Shown here piece by piece: positions 11,525-23,545 of a stretch of DNA of 64,000 nt. Position numbers and translations under genes: made by a program. Origin of the DNA: Tipula vernalis. Taxonomy: Eukaryota > Arthropoda > Insecta > Diptera > Tipulidae. Positions within the stretch are counted from its first letter, which is position 1. Each line of letters begins with the position of its first letter. Below the pieces are notes generated by a model. It was not told the DNA's origin and searched no databases. It worked only from the letters and a program-made list of their open reading frames with translations. Location of the stretch: NCBI GenBank assembly GCA_958295665.1, contig OY282558.1, positions 355,129,448-355,193,447 of the forward strand. Direction: 5' to 3'.

Positions 11525-12397
11525 TCATGATTGCATTGCATTATAAAACATGGAGATGAAAATCCAAAATTGGTGCCCGGAGTTGGATTGTAAAATAAGA
11601 CCTTGTAAAATAAGCTGGGGAATCAAACATATTATAAACCATTTTAAATGACAAATATCGTTCAATTTTAAATACGCTGGACTCATAGTAAGAATTCCAA
11701 ATTTGGACTCCATAACCTGTTGACGAATAAACCTTCCTGGTATAAGATAATACCATGATAATACCATACATTTGCCAATATAGAAATGTAATTCATTTAT
11801 GAGGCAACATTGAAAAACCTTGCGTAGGTCAGATTGTAGATTTAGAGAGTCGGGCCAGTTACTAACTTTCTTACAAATCTTTAGGCCATCTGCATAAAGA
11901 AGATAACAGGAGTCGATTACATCCATCAAATCATTTATGAATATTAATAAGACAGAGGCCCCAATATTGAACCCTTAGGGACTCCAGATGTGGAAGTAAA
12001 CCAAAAGGAACTATGTCCATTAAATACAACATATTGCTTTCTACCATCGAAGTAAGACAGAAAAAATACTGTGTCAGAATAAGACAATCCAAAGGTTAAC
12101 AGTTTAGCACATAATTTTAAATGAATAACTGTATCAAAAGCTTTACTGAAGTCTATATAAATACAGTCCACTTGCTTATTATCATTAACAGCACCAAATA
12201 TAAAATCGGAAAATTCTATTAAATTGGTGAGTGTAGATCTGTATGCATTAAAGCCGTGCTGTAATATTGCATGTAATAATTGCATGTAATATTTTCTCCA
12301 ATAATTTAGCAAAAGCATTTAAAATAAAAATCGGCCTACAAGTAGCAATATCAGTCGATCACCCTTCTTGTAAATTGGAATTATATGTGATTGCTTC
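11525..12397 (-). pseudogene. CR1/jockey-like LINE reverse transcriptase remnant
   Basis: This is the RT part of a minus-strand LINE. In order on the minus strand: QSHIIPIYKKGDR (about 12360-12394), a frameshifted CRPIFILNAFAK block, IDFSKAFDTVIH, SGVPKGSILGPL (near 11960), then LYADGLKI, where the catalytic YADD has become YADG. The thumb and C-terminal region follows (near 11700, QIWNSYYESSVFKIER). Frameshifts and stops are present. The upstream part of the same ORF resumes at 16804, because a gypsy element separates the two halves exactly within the codons around RWK-QSH. Confidence 0.85.
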
Positions 12398-12964
12398 TTT
12401 AGCACCGTGGTGCTATCATAACACAAAAACACCGATTTTCACTGAACGATTAATTATTGTACATATTTTATTTTGATTATTTTCACGTACAGAAACTTAT
12501 CTATGCTCATTAAATTTGTTATATAAGTTTTTAATTTAATTACATTTAGTTGCAAATATACATTTTTATTGTTGTATGAATTTTATTTTATTAAATTTCA
12601 TCACACTAGAAATTATTAAAAACACACACGGTTTTTGTTGAGAACAAAAAAAAAAAATCGACTCTAATACACGGCAGTTAAAACGAATGTATATATTAAA
12701 AAAAAAGAAATCGGTACACCGAGCGATTTTTGGACAAGATGAATAAAACGGGGGAGCAAAATGAATTATCTTGTTTGGTCTCTCGTTGCACTGTAGTCTT
12801 TTTACAAAATGAATTTCTGTGTGTTGTGTTGCTTATTGGTTGAATTGGTGTTTTCGTATAGTTCGCGTGCGAATGAAAGTTTTAAGTTAATGTATACAAG
12901 TAAATGAATGAGTATGAGTATTTCTTGTGATTAGATCACTACGAAATATGAGTGAGTCGCTACA
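12398..12964 (-). repeat. 3' LTR of the nested gypsy element
   Basis: This LTR is bounded outside by the target duplication and inside by TGTAGCGACTCAC next to a purine-rich tract (GGGGGAGTCC as complement, about 12965-12975). Only the TG-proximal ~140 bases (12826-12964) align well with the 5' LTR (16629-16803). The remainder has diverged or differs by indels. Confidence 0.7.
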
Positions 12965-12993
12965 GGACTCCCCCGCAAGTGATCTTCCCCTCC

Positions 12994-14115
12994 CTAGGGA
13001 ATGATTGTATGAGTGGAGGCAAAACGGACGCGTTTGTGTGGTCGATGGCTTGATATTGGATAAGCCCAACTTGGGATTCCATAAGCAGGTTTGAGTCGAT
13101 CGATTGAAATGTTGACGATAAAATGTTTTCTAAGTCGACGTATAACTTTATACGGACCATCATAGGGAGGAGTTAATCCCGTGCGAACCTTGTCGGTTCT
13201 AATGAAGACAAAATCGCAGTTGTCGGGCGATTTCGGAACTATAACGTCATCTTGTTTGGATTGACGGGTTGATTTGGGTACAAGGTTCTGCATGGTTTGT
13301 CGCAGTTTTTCGATGACTGTGTCGCTAGTTGGGAGTGGTGAAGAAGGATTTTCGATGAAGAACTCACCGGGTAGCTTGATTGTTTGGCTGTAAATCAGTT
13401 GCTATGTGCTCACCACATAGCACGATTGGAATTTCCGAACTCCAATTAATTGTATTGGTTCGGGCCATTAGTGCGGCTTTTAGTTGCCGATGGAAGCGTT
13501 CAACCATGCCATTGGCTTGTGAATGGTAAGCCGTTGTTCGTATCCGGTGTGAGCCAAGGAGTTTTGTTAGCTCGGTGAAAAGCTTGGACTCAAATTGCGT
13601 TCCTGATCAGTTGTGATAAGAGGGGGCACGCCGAATCGCGATACTTAATTGTTGACAAAAGTGGTGGCAATGGTTGCAGCTAACATATTGGTCATGCAGT
13701 ATGCTTCGGGCCAACGAGTGAAGCGGTCGACACAGGTGAGTAAGTATGAACATTCATTAGACGGAGGAAGTGGTCATACGATATACTGTATGGATCGTCC
13801 TACTATTTGGATATGCTCAACTCGACCAGGTGGAATCTCTAAATGTTCATTAGGTGATTTAGTGTGCCGTTGGACTTTGGTGCGTTGGCAGGATAAAGAA
13901 GACTAAGCCCATTGGTTTACGTTTTTATTTATACTGGGCCCAAAGTAGAAAGCAGTAACCAATTTACGAGAGGCACGGACGCTTGGATGTGAAATGTTGT
14001 GTAGTGTGTCGAAGATGGTTCGACATAGTGATTCTGCTATGTACGGGCGGTTGTACCCGGTAGATGTTTTGCAGATAATTTCGAGGCCAGGTAGTTTCAA
14101 AAGCTCTTGTTTCAT
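12994..14115 (-). pseudogene. Gypsy integrase remnant
   Basis: The HHCC-type N-terminal region (ISHPSVRASRKL then a degraded cysteine end) lies at 13903-14115. The core follows in shifted frames between about 13440 and 13900: PLPPSNECSYLL, CVDRFTRWPEAY, RFGVPPLITTDQ (second Asp) and NGMVERFHRQLKA (Glu). The C-terminal module at 12994-13293 carries PDNCDFVFIRTDKV, GPYKVIRRLRKHF and SIDRLKPAYG, the typical end of Pol. Several frameshifts make it non-functional. Order and motifs match the intact integrase at 46321-48279. Confidence 0.85.
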
Positions 14116-14160
14116 TGATGAACTAGTGTGACATTCGGAACCAAAAAATAAATTCTGAAG

Positions 14161-14700
14161 TTATAGGTCGGCTTTTTGTGTGATTGCGATTTTTGGTAAG
14201 TCGATGTAAGTCTCGACTGTGTCTGTTTCGTTTTCAGTTGTGCGGGATAGTGTGTCTGCGACAACGTTGTCGTGTCCATGAACATGCTTAATGTCCGTGG
14301 TAAATTGGCTAATGTCATTCAAGTAGCGAGATTGCCTTGGATTACGTTCAGTTTTAGACTGAATTGCTCTAGTCAGAGGCTTGTGGTCTGTGTAAATGGT
14401 GAATCCAAAATCGGCGCCAATGATCGGGTGATTCACAGCAGCTAAGATTAATGCGTGCGTGAAGGTTCTCTTAAGTTTGAGATCCACTTGAAGCAATTTG
14501 GTGCCGTATGTGTGAATTGTTGTGCCTTTGGCGGCCGATAAGAATAGATCAGGATTTCGTTGCATTAATGAAAATGATTGCTTTGTAATTTTGTGCTGGA
14601 ATGACCGAAAGGTCAACGCCAATGTCCATAAGAAAAATGAGATTATTAGCGTTGTCATGGAGAAATAGGCGGCTTGAGTTGAGGGTGCTATGAAATGTTG
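14161..14700 (-). pseudogene. In-frame protease to RNase H fusion (RT deleted)
   Basis: One open frame joins two pol domains that are normally about 400 residues apart. Its first part continues protease sequence: a degraded DTGA (MDIGVDLSVIPA, near 14615-14650 in a neighbouring frame), then AAKGTTIHTYGTKLL, ending NHPIIGADF. It passes directly into the end of RNase H (FTIYTDHKPLTRAI, then RYLNDISQFTTDI and VVADTLSR). The whole reverse transcriptase is missing. In Ty3/gypsy Pol the order is protease, RT, RNase H, so this is an internal deletion that kept the frame. The copy cannot reverse-transcribe itself. Confidence 0.8.
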
Positions 14701-14838
14701 ACTCTACCCGTTGGTTTAATCGTTTTTTGAAGGAGTATGGATTTTGAGGATATCGATTGAACCCATGTACAGGGTCTCGTGCATTTCTGTGCCATTTTAC
14801 CAATTTTTTTTTGGAACCAACAAACGCCCTGTTTGTAG

Positions 14839-15530
14839 CTAGTGCTGGGGCGACGAGAGCTTGAATCGTCGATCTCTCGATCGGCTGCGTGTGTTGTTCG
14901 ACATTGCGTTAATTTTCGCTTCGAGCCGAGAGAGTCTATCTTCTATCGTGTTATTTGACTTTAGACGATTTTCGTCGCGACTGTGGTTAGTGTGTCCTGT
15001 GGAACTGCCTGGCCTATTATATGCTGCTATGCTTTGCACATTTTGTGTAGTTGCTTCATACATTTTGTCCGCGGTTTTTGCGAGTACTTCCGGTATCAAG
15101 ATTTCTGATTGTGCGAGCATGGCGATTTTTATGATTTCAGGTAATTTCCGGAACAATAAAGACTTAACAATCTTGTTATTAAATTCATTCCCGGCTAGGT
15201 TTCGAATGTGTCTCAGTAGTTTTGACGGTCGTCTGTCTCCGATGTCTGGTCCGTTGAGCAATGTCTCTAGTTTGAGCTCATCCGATGGTGACAATCTGTT
15301 GAGGAGCATTATTTTTATTGTTAGATATCGGTTCTGAGTTGGTGGAGCTTGTAGAAGATCCGATATTACATTGCTAGTTTCTGGAGACAAAGCAGACAGA
15401 ACGTGCATGAATTTTGCTCTGCCGCTTACGACATTTTGTAACTGAAATTGCAGTTCCGCCGCACGGAACCAATCTTTTGCATTTTATTGCCAAAATGGTT
15501 GTAGTTTTATTTGCATTGCAGCTACGGTTT
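14839..15530 (-). pseudogene. Gypsy Gag remnant
   Basis: The frame at 14839-15408 reads as a Gag capsid-like region: VLSALSPETSNVISDLLQAPP, RLSPSDELKLETLLNGPDIG, KLLRHIRNLAG, then SLLFRKLPEIIKIAMLAQSE and a basic Ser/Arg-rich tail. The upstream part (to about 15530, PPFW-like and DWFRAAELQFQLQN) is recognisable in another frame. Gag would package element RNA into particles. The gag family resembles those of arthropod gypsy elements with a conserved LxxLL-like GDRRPSKLLRHI block. Frameshifts upstream make it broken. Confidence 0.75.
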
Positions 15531-16628
15531 CGCCTGGGTGTTCGGCAGTCTACACAGGTTCGGTATTTTGTTTCATTTCGTCGTCTGAACTTATTTTTTT
15601 ATTTTAAAATTGGAATGCACTTAGAGTAAACGAGAATGAAACTACCAATTGTTAAACTGCAAATAGATATGGCAAAACTGCGTCGTCAACCAGAGAGCAA
15701 CACAAACAAAAAAATAAAAATAAATTAAATCGAGAAGACTGGTATTTGTTTAAAATATGTAAGATTGATTTTTATTTGATACAATAATAACAGTTTAAAT
15801 AAAACTGTTGGGGGATCGTGAAAAAAAAACCAAATATAATGATAATTCAATTATGTGAACTCAGTGATCAATAAACCCAACAAAACCATTCAGTGATCGG
15901 GCAATAAAAAAAAAATCGATAAAATTGATCTGTGTAGTGGTGAAAATTTTACAAATTAGAATTAAGTCTATAATGACATATTTCAATTGTTTTGAATTAT
16001 AGTAAAATTATATGAATGAATATGAATTATATTTTAATTAAAAAAATGTTGATGTAATAAAAAAAACTTAGCTGCTGATACGGCTGTTGCTGACGTTTCG
16101 TCCCGTTGCGGGCGTTTGGTCCTATTTTAATACCGGCGCCTTTGTAATTTAAATATTGTGTTACCCACCAATAATGTGAGACGAGTCGTGGCGAACAGCG
16201 GGATGTATATAATTTTGTGTCGTTGTATAGCTGGTTGCAATTATGTACCGTTGTACTGGGTGTTGATATAGTACGACCTTAACAATCTGGCTGTTATTGT
16301 TGCTCCTAATTATTACTCCCGTATTTCTACTATTACTAGGTTTTTTTTTATTTGCCACTGATGCTAGTTCCCAAAATATCAAAACTTTCCGCGATTCTAT
16401 ATTTTTGTTGTTCCTTTGCTCTATGTTGTTGTTTTTACTCTGCAAATATAGATGGGCAATAGAGAAATAAAATTGAATGTTATGGTTTTCGTTCATCAAA
16501 TTAGTAGAAATTTTTTATAATTTTGAAAATTCGTACATACCCTGTATACCTGGTACGGGGTTTTTCCATACCATATACAGTAATCCGTATATTGGTTTTG
16601 TTCGGCTATTCGGGTATGTTTGTGTGTA

Positions 16629-16803
16629 TGTTGCTTATTGGTTGAATAGGTGTTTTCGTATAGTTCGCGTGCGAATTGATTTGTAGCGATGAGCGAATTT
16701 AAAATGTGTGAATGAAGGTTTTAAGTTAATGTATACGAGTAAATGATTGAGTATGAGTATTTCTTGTGATTAGATAAGTATGAAATATGAGTGGGTCGCT
16801 ACA
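16629..16803 (-). repeat. 5' LTR (conserved part) of the nested gypsy element
   Basis: This part starts TGTAGCGACCC at 16803 and aligns with 12826-12964, including the block TTGGTTGAAT(A/T)GGTGTTTTCG. It carries an extra ~35 bases (GATTTGTAGCGATGAGCG region) absent from the 3' LTR. The inner limit is unclear. If it were as long as the other LTR it would reach about 16237. No confident primer-binding site was identified. Confidence 0.65.
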
Positions 16804-17745
16804 CTTCCATCTATCAGGAAAGCATGATATTTTGATGGCATTAAACAATATTGTAAGAGGTTTGAAAAGTACATCTTTAAAATTTTTTACAAAAAATTTG
16901 GGGATTCAATCTGGATCAGCTCCTTTATTTACCTTCCGAACAATATAGATCAGAATATTGATCAGTTATAGTTATTACCGAACTAGAATTATTGACTCTA
17001 TAAACACTTTTAAAATTTTCTGCAAATAGATTTGCAATTTCAGATTTATCGGCCGAACTGCACTGGCGAAGGTACATTGTAAACGAAAAATTTGTTTCAG
17101 TTCTTAATGAATTAGTATACTTCCAGATATTTTTCAGATCAGATATAAATTGGTCTTCAAGAGAATTTAAATACTTTATAAAGCAACCGTTTAAAACTTT
17201 ATCAACTTTTTTCTTTATAAAAAAGGTATATAATCGCTAGTATTATTATAAATATGTAGCCGAAAACCAAGATAGAAATTGGAAATCAGAAAACCAAGAT
17301 GGAAATTGGTTAATTTTAGCTCTAACTTTATAGTTACTGTGTTTCTTAATTGAATCAAATAAAACACCATAAAATGCATCAATCATTTCGTTGATATTCC
17401 TACTATCGAATAAGGCGACCCAATCGATTCCAAATAAGTCGTTCTCAATCAAGGTAAAACGTAAATTACGAAAATTAATTAATGAACGAGAACATGTAAA
17501 CTGAAATTTTATCTTATTTAGTCGCATAGCGATGTGCAGTGGAGAATGGTTCTGATCAATTTTAGATATAATTTTTACGCTAGAAAAGACGTCCACATTG
17601 AGGGAGCTAGTATTACATAAGACTAAATCTAATATCGTATTTTGGTGATTTTTTATTACATTACGTTGTGATAGCCCATTAAGTTCAAGAGTGTCAATTA
17701 AGTATTTGTTTAGTAGCTGAAAAATAAAATAAACAATTAGCAATT
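16804..17745 (-). pseudogene. LINE ORF2: endonuclease end and linker to RT
   Basis: Minus-strand continuation of the CR1/jockey-like LINE. At 17246-17743 the frame reads as the C-terminal endonuclease and linker: NTILDLVLCN, SPLHIAMRL, LINFRNLRF, DWVALFDSRNINEMIDAFY, FPSWFSD. Further down, in other frames, are the linker block EIANLFAENFKSVY (about 17030) and CFPDRWK at the gypsy junction (16808-16830). It is interrupted by stops and frameshifts and is non-functional. Confidence 0.8.
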
Positions 17746-18556
<811 letters not shown>

Positions 18557-18972
18557 TTACGAAAGCAAAAAATTCAACTTGGGATTCAAGTGCAAGCTGT
18601 TTAATTTGAACCAATCAAATTTTGAACACATTTTTCGATTCCTCCCGGCTGCACTCCAATAGTATTCAGCCGTTCTACCCTCAAAACATCTAACTGTTAT
18701 AACATCGGAAGAATCTAAATGCCACTCAATAGATAATAAGTTAAAATCTCCAACTATAATAAACTTGCAGTTAGAAGATTCTGAGACCACTAGATCCGAT
18801 AATGCATCACAAAACTTTTTGTATTCCTCAAATTTAACACGATTATTAAAATAGTAATAACTTTCCAAAGCCAACAAGACTCATCCACCATCCAGCTTGC
18901 CATGAAGATCAAAATTGCGATCACCTCTAAGCACAGCGTACCGATTATCAAATAATTCATTAGAACGATGAA
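18557..18972 (-). pseudogene. LINE endonuclease, N-terminal part
   Basis: Apurinic-type endonuclease blocks of the same minus-strand LINE. NELFDNRYAVLRGDRNFDLHG and the GGG-VLLALES core lie at about 18850-18970. KFCDALSDLVVSESS and the catalytic-region motif KFIIVGDFNLLSIEWHLD lie near 18700-18810. In LINEs this domain nicks the target. One in-frame stop follows the GG motif. Past residue ~70 the frame no longer looks like endonuclease. The upstream end abuts piggyBac sequence at about 18975. Confidence 0.8.
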
Positions 18973-18977
18973 ATTAA

Positions 18978-19771
18978 CAAAATTGCCCGGTTTTTTTTGG
19001 GACATAGCTAACCAACGTCATATTTTTACGAAACCCGAACATACTTGTTTCTGCTACTCTCCGTTTGTATGGAAGAAATTCTTTTGGAATGCGCGCTTTA
19101 TTTGTCGGGCTTCGACGGGATATACTGACGGAAGGCTACTCGGCCTCTAAATGGTACTAATTGTTCATCAATGGTTAGGTTTTTACCAGGAAAATAATGT
19201 TTCAGCAAGTTTTTGTTTATTAGATCCCAAACTCTTCGAAATGGAGCAAATTTATCTCGTGCTCGTAAATGGCGTAAAAGTACAACGAATCTATCCCTAG
19301 ACATAGTAGCACGGAATATCGGATTACCAAATAACGGATGACAAAATTCATTATAGTTTATTATCCATTGTTTGTTTATACCTGCGCTTAGAAGTAGTCC
19401 GAGTCTGTATATTTCCACTTATCTTCAAGCGTTGCACCGTGTAAATTAGTATTTTCAACGATAATGTTTATATGTAACTTCATTAGTGAAAAACAAACTA
19501 AATGCATCAACACCTGAATCGACGCGTTTACCAGGAGGTAATTTTGATAAAAATTATACGTAATTTTATGACTAGGTATAAGTCCGCTCCTGTATGGAGA
19601 TGACATCCATTCAGTACCATCTATACCAGTATATGTTTCGGTAGATACGTTTACCAATGTATTATCTTCCGTTGTTTCATTTGGTTCATTGTCATTGTCA
19701 CAATCATTATTTATGTTAGATTCGTTTTCACTAGAATCATTGAAGGCTCTGAGCAGTTGTTTGTCTGTCAA
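18978..19771 (-). pseudogene. piggyBac transposase with catalytic core deleted
   Basis: Three stretches appear in the correct order. The first is an acidic N-terminus followed by TGIDGTEWMSSPYRSGL (19388-19771). The second is the next domain, with MSRDRFVVLLRHL and the hallmark LTIDEQLVPFRGR then YIPSKPDK (19098-19418). The third, directly after, is a late block, ARIPKEFLPYKRR then FGFRKNMTLVSYVPKK (about 18990-19085). The residues between PSKPDK and ARIPKE, which hold later catalytic aspartates and most of the RNase H-like fold, are missing. A frameshift near 19420 separates the first two blocks. An upstream exon in 19943-20206 is possible but unproven. Confidence 0.85.
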
Positions 19772-20195
19772 TTGATTGAGTAGAAATTATTTACTGTAGC
19801 TTAGTTTCATTGAACGTATTCAAAAATATAATACATGATAAAATATTTACGTGAATATATTTACTTACTTGAATCAAACGTTGTGATAAAAAGGTAATCA
19901 ACACCAATAAAATTATCACAACACTTAGAAGGAATCAACTAACTAGCTAATTATATTTCTGTAATTTTTAGCTCTTCCTTTATTCATAGACCGAACTAAC
20001 TGGACTAAATTAGCAAAATGAGCGTATAGTAGGGTAGAAAAACGATCTTCTTCTAATCGTGATTCGTGACCAACTGAAATTTTTCGTCGTTGATTATTTT
20101 TGTTGATCATTTTGTACCGTTGCGTTACGAATACCATAAAAATAACGATCATTTCGAAAATATACGTAAATGTGTCAAATAAGTGCACGCAATGT

Positions 20196-20467
20196 ATAAA
20201 AGACACATTTCAGTAGAATATGCTGGATATTGGTTTCAAGGTCAATATTTCAAGGACGGATATTCTAAAAAAAGGAAAATTAACGGTTTTGAATACATAA
20301 ATAATGAGTTCGGAAATACATGTGTTTGCAGAAAATGAGAAACGTATTTTCATAAATTACCGACCATTCAAACTTATAAATTCATGTAAATTATGTATTA
20401 CGCGTACAATTACATGGTGTGTATAAAAGACACATTTCAGTAGAATATGCTGGAAATTGGTTTGGAA
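20196..20467 (+). repeat. Direct repeat pair in the piggyBac subterminal region
   Basis: A ~47-bp sequence beginning GTATAAAAGACACATTTCAG occurs at about 20196-20244 and 20418-20466 with one or two differences. Both copies lie between the transposase remnant and the TTAA end. Each contains TATAAAAG, but on the strand opposite to the transposase, so a promoter role is doubtful. Confidence 0.75.
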
Positions 20468-20567
20468 TGGCTATAGGCTCAGATTATAATATAAAATATT
20501 TTGCGAGTATCGTCAATTTAAATTTGAAATGTTTCTAAAAGTCACTTGTCAGTATGAATAGGGTTAA

Positions 20568-21167
20568 GTTCTGAGAAATGCAAAGTGTCTAAGCCCAAAA
20601 ACAATTTTTTTCGAGAGGCAATGTTAATTATTGCACTCACCGACGATATACACAATGTAGCGGTAGATAATACAAATACAAAGCAAACATCAACAGTTCA
20701 TTTTTACAGCAGTTATCCTAGACATATTTGTAGCGAAAAAGAATCATGGCACAGTACATTTAAGCGCTTGTTGTATACTTTTTGTAGACAGTTTTTTTAT
20801 CACTGGGAGATTTAATTCCGAAAAAATGTCCCGGTGGATTCCATACAAAATCATTTAATTGCACTTTTTCGATTATAAAAAATAAAATGTCGTCTGTCTG
20901 ATTAGGCATTTTTGTGATTAATTTTCGCGGTTCGTTTAATCATTGCAAAACAAAAATTAATATTATTTGACATTTGTAAATAGTAGGTGAGCAAGTAGAA
21001 AATCGGCTCGGAAGTTGGTTGCATTAAAAGTATGCTTGAACGCATCCAAATCGCCCACCATTTTGAATATATGCAACTTAGTCATTGCTGTTTTTATTAC
21101 ATAATTTTCAGTCACTTACAAGCTGTCAAGATATGGATGTCGATAAGCAATATTTACGATACTGCAT
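20568..21167. other. AT-rich spacer, no gene seen
   Basis: Short open frames show no recognisable similarity. No repeat or element terminus was identified between the piggyBac TTAA and the next inverted repeat. Confidence 0.5.
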
Positions 21168-23128
21168 CAGTGGTGTAACTACATATTTCGGGCCCCCCGC
21201 AAAATTTTTCTTAGGCCTATAAAAGTGCTTCTTTTACATAAGAATCAGTAGAGCTTTTATTTCACCGCTTTTAAAAAAATATTTCTTCCTGTTCCTGTTA
21301 TCCCGCCTTCACCCTCTCATTTCTTAAAACTATCTGATTTCGACAGGATTAAGGAAATTGCGCAAATTTTAATGTTAACAAGTTCATATTTAGAATCTGC
21401 AGACTGTTAGCGTCCGAAAAAAATCAACTAATGCAGTGGAAGATAGTTTCTTTACCGGTAAAAACCCTTTACCATTTATCGGTAAATTTTGCGATTTTCC
21501 ATTAACACGAAGTTTTTACCAGAAATTAAAATTATTCAAAATATTTCCTTAATTCGTTATTGGATAGAGAAATACACAAGGAATGTGATGCTTAAACCTG
21601 ACACGTATATTGTATATTCTATCCTTTAATATGTAAAACCGAAGGAAATCCTATACGCGATAACCACTGCCATATGAAATGTAAATAACCTGAATATTTT
21701 TGAATAATTTCGAATATAGGAAATTGAGAAACATCAAAATTTTGATATAATCTCGAGAAATCTACTAAATATCACGATATCATGAAATAAGCTCAGAAAA
21801 GTACCATCTAAAATTCGAATAAATTCGAAAATCTCGAATAATAATAAAATTGTCGAAAAACTTAGGAAGTTAGAATAAACCACGGAATAATATCGATTAC
21901 CCCAGAAAATTTCGAATAATCTTTGTATTACATGAATCTCGATTGATCTAGGTTAATTTCAATAATACGAGAAAGTCTGGATATGAAAGCCTGGATAGTA
22001 AGCCTGTTAGTAAACACAAAAACATTTCGAAAAATTCCAAAAGTTACTTAATGTTACTAATCCTAAAGCAAAATGCTACTAAGCAAGAAATGGCTAAGCT
22101 CAACCAATCGTAGTAGTATCGGATAACCATGTTATTCAAATAGACTCTAAAATTCTCGAGTAACATCGAACAATACATTCGAAAATCTCTCGCATATACT
22201 CGAAAAATTTCGAAAATCACGAAAATATTGAATAACTTGACTGTTTCGAAACACCTAATCACCAATTAAGCCTCGAACATTATACATCTCATCTCCATGC
22301 TAAACTCCAAAAATCTCAAGAAATTTTAAAAAGTGAAGCAACGAGAATTTCCAAAATCACGAGAATCTCAACGAGAACAACAAATAAAACACCATCCGGT
22401 TTACAGTTAGTTCAATTTGTATTTAGCGTTTACCGGTAATCAAAAACAGTCGGTAAATGAGATACTATAAGCCAAACGAACGCTAATTCATTATAGAGAC
22501 TGACTAGGTTGGCTCTCAATATCCATTGATTCCCTTTTTAAGCAAAGCCGCGATTGTTTTCAATCGTGGTTAGATATTTTCCTAAGAAGAAAGTTTCAAC
22601 AATTTATTTCTTCTTGATTTTTAAGAACATCACGATGATTCTTCGCTAACTGCTTAGCAGTAATTAGATCTCGTTAGCAAATTAGATTTATTCTTTTTCA
22701 AATCATATTCAACATTTTCTGATCAAAACTTAATTTGATTTGTAAAAGGTTGAACTTGAAGTAGAAAAGGGGTAACTTTGGAGTCTAAAATTTATACTAC
22801 AAATAAATAAATCCAGCAAACACTAAAAGCGTCATCATTTGAGTCGAAAGCATTGATGTTAAACGAGTTTAGTGATTTTTCTTTCAAATCTAAATATCTG
22901 ACAGAACCTAGAGGGATTTTTACTTCTAAAGAGTCGCATTTTTAGTAGTTACTCAGGCAATAACCTTCAGCAACCGTGACAAAATTATTAGGCCTGTCTT
23001 AAGAAAACACCAAATAGTGACAGAAACCCTGTTCATTCTCTAAAAATTAGACCACCATTCGAACGCTTTATAAATATCGTGGGCCCCAATAACCATGGGC
23101 CCCTTGCGGGAACCTAGTTACGCCACTG
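21168..23128. mobile_element. Non-coding terminal-inverted-repeat element (hAT-like ends)
   Basis: The left end reads CAGTGGTGTAACTA with a nearby GGGCCCCCCGC. The right end, reverse complemented, reads CAGTGGCGTAACTA with CCCGCAAGGGGCCC. Such CAGTGGCGTA ends with GGGCCC-rich subterminal DNA occur in insect hAT-like elements (family knowledge, not verified here). The 1961-bp interior has no transposase. It contains a TCGAA-rich degenerate tract and two stretches with TTTACCGGTAA near 21455 and 22430. The flanking 8-mers do not match, so no target duplication is supported. Confidence 0.6.
21700..22400. repeat. Degenerate TCGAA/ATCTCGAATA-rich tract
   Basis: About 700 bases contain many variants of TCGAAAATCTCGAATAAT and AATTTCGAAT at irregular spacing (for example AATTCGAAAATCTCGAATAA near 21825). 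It is low in complexity, without a fixed period or coding frame, and lies inside the inverted-repeat element. Confidence 0.6.
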
Positions 23129-23165
23129 CATTCTATTCTATTCTGTTTTCAAATAAAAAAAAAAT

Positions 23166-23545
23166 ATAAATGCTGCTCGAGCTATGGAATTGATTAATTC
23201 GACTTTGGGTGAATATTCTGTGAATCATTCAACAGTAAAAAACTGATTTTCAAGATTTCTTGATGGCAGTTTTATTCATATGAACGATCCACGCCCAGGT
23301 GCAATAAAAAAATTTGAACACAAAGAACTTAAAGCTTTACTGGATGAAAATCCGTGTCAAACTCAAAAAGAGCTTGCAGAACAGTTAGGAGCTACTCACC
23401 AAGCAACACTACTTCGATTGCTTGCAATGGGAAGATAGAGAAGGAAGGAAAATATGTTCCTCATAAACTGACCGACGAAAACAAAAACCGAAGAGTTGAC
23501 ATCTATTTGCTTTCTCGGTACAAAATTTGCAATACTAGCACAAAA
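23166..23545 (+). pseudogene. mariner transposase N-terminal fragment
   Basis: The frame reads as the paired helix-turn-helix region of a mariner transposase. It shows STVKN-stop-FSRFLDGSF, then NDPRPGAIKKFEHKELKALL, ENPCQTQKELAEQLG, and after a frameshift EKEGKYVPHKL and ENKNRRVD. This part would bind the terminal repeats. The catalytic DD34D domain is missing and both ends are lost. A stop replaces the conserved tryptophan before FSRF. It is unrelated in sequence to the mariner at 32219-32800. Confidence 0.85.

Larger units (their letters stand above)
12398..16803 (-). mobile_element. Ty3/gypsy element inserted in a LINE ORF, CTTC duplication
   Basis: A minus-strand LTR retrotransposon of 4406 bp. 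The 5' end reads TGTAGCGACC (16803 downward) and the 3' end reads GCTAAA (12398-12403 as complement), a mutated inverted repeat of TGTAGC. The 4-bp sequence CTTC flanks both sides (12394-12397 and 16804-16807). Removing the element rejoins the LINE reading frame exactly, which confirms both borders. Inside are gag, a protease-RNase H fusion and integrase. The integrase end and LTR start resemble the element at 45954-48589, suggesting a related family. Confidence 0.9.
18975..20567 (-). mobile_element. piggyBac transposon remnant
   Basis: The 5' end is present. On the minus strand TTAA (20564-20567) is followed by CCCTATTCATACTGAC, matching the piggyBac habit of TTAA target sites and CCCT-type termini. 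The transposase remnant lies downstream. The other terminus was not found: the element ends at a junction with LINE endonuclease sequence near 18975. It is decayed and cannot transpose. Confidence 0.8.
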
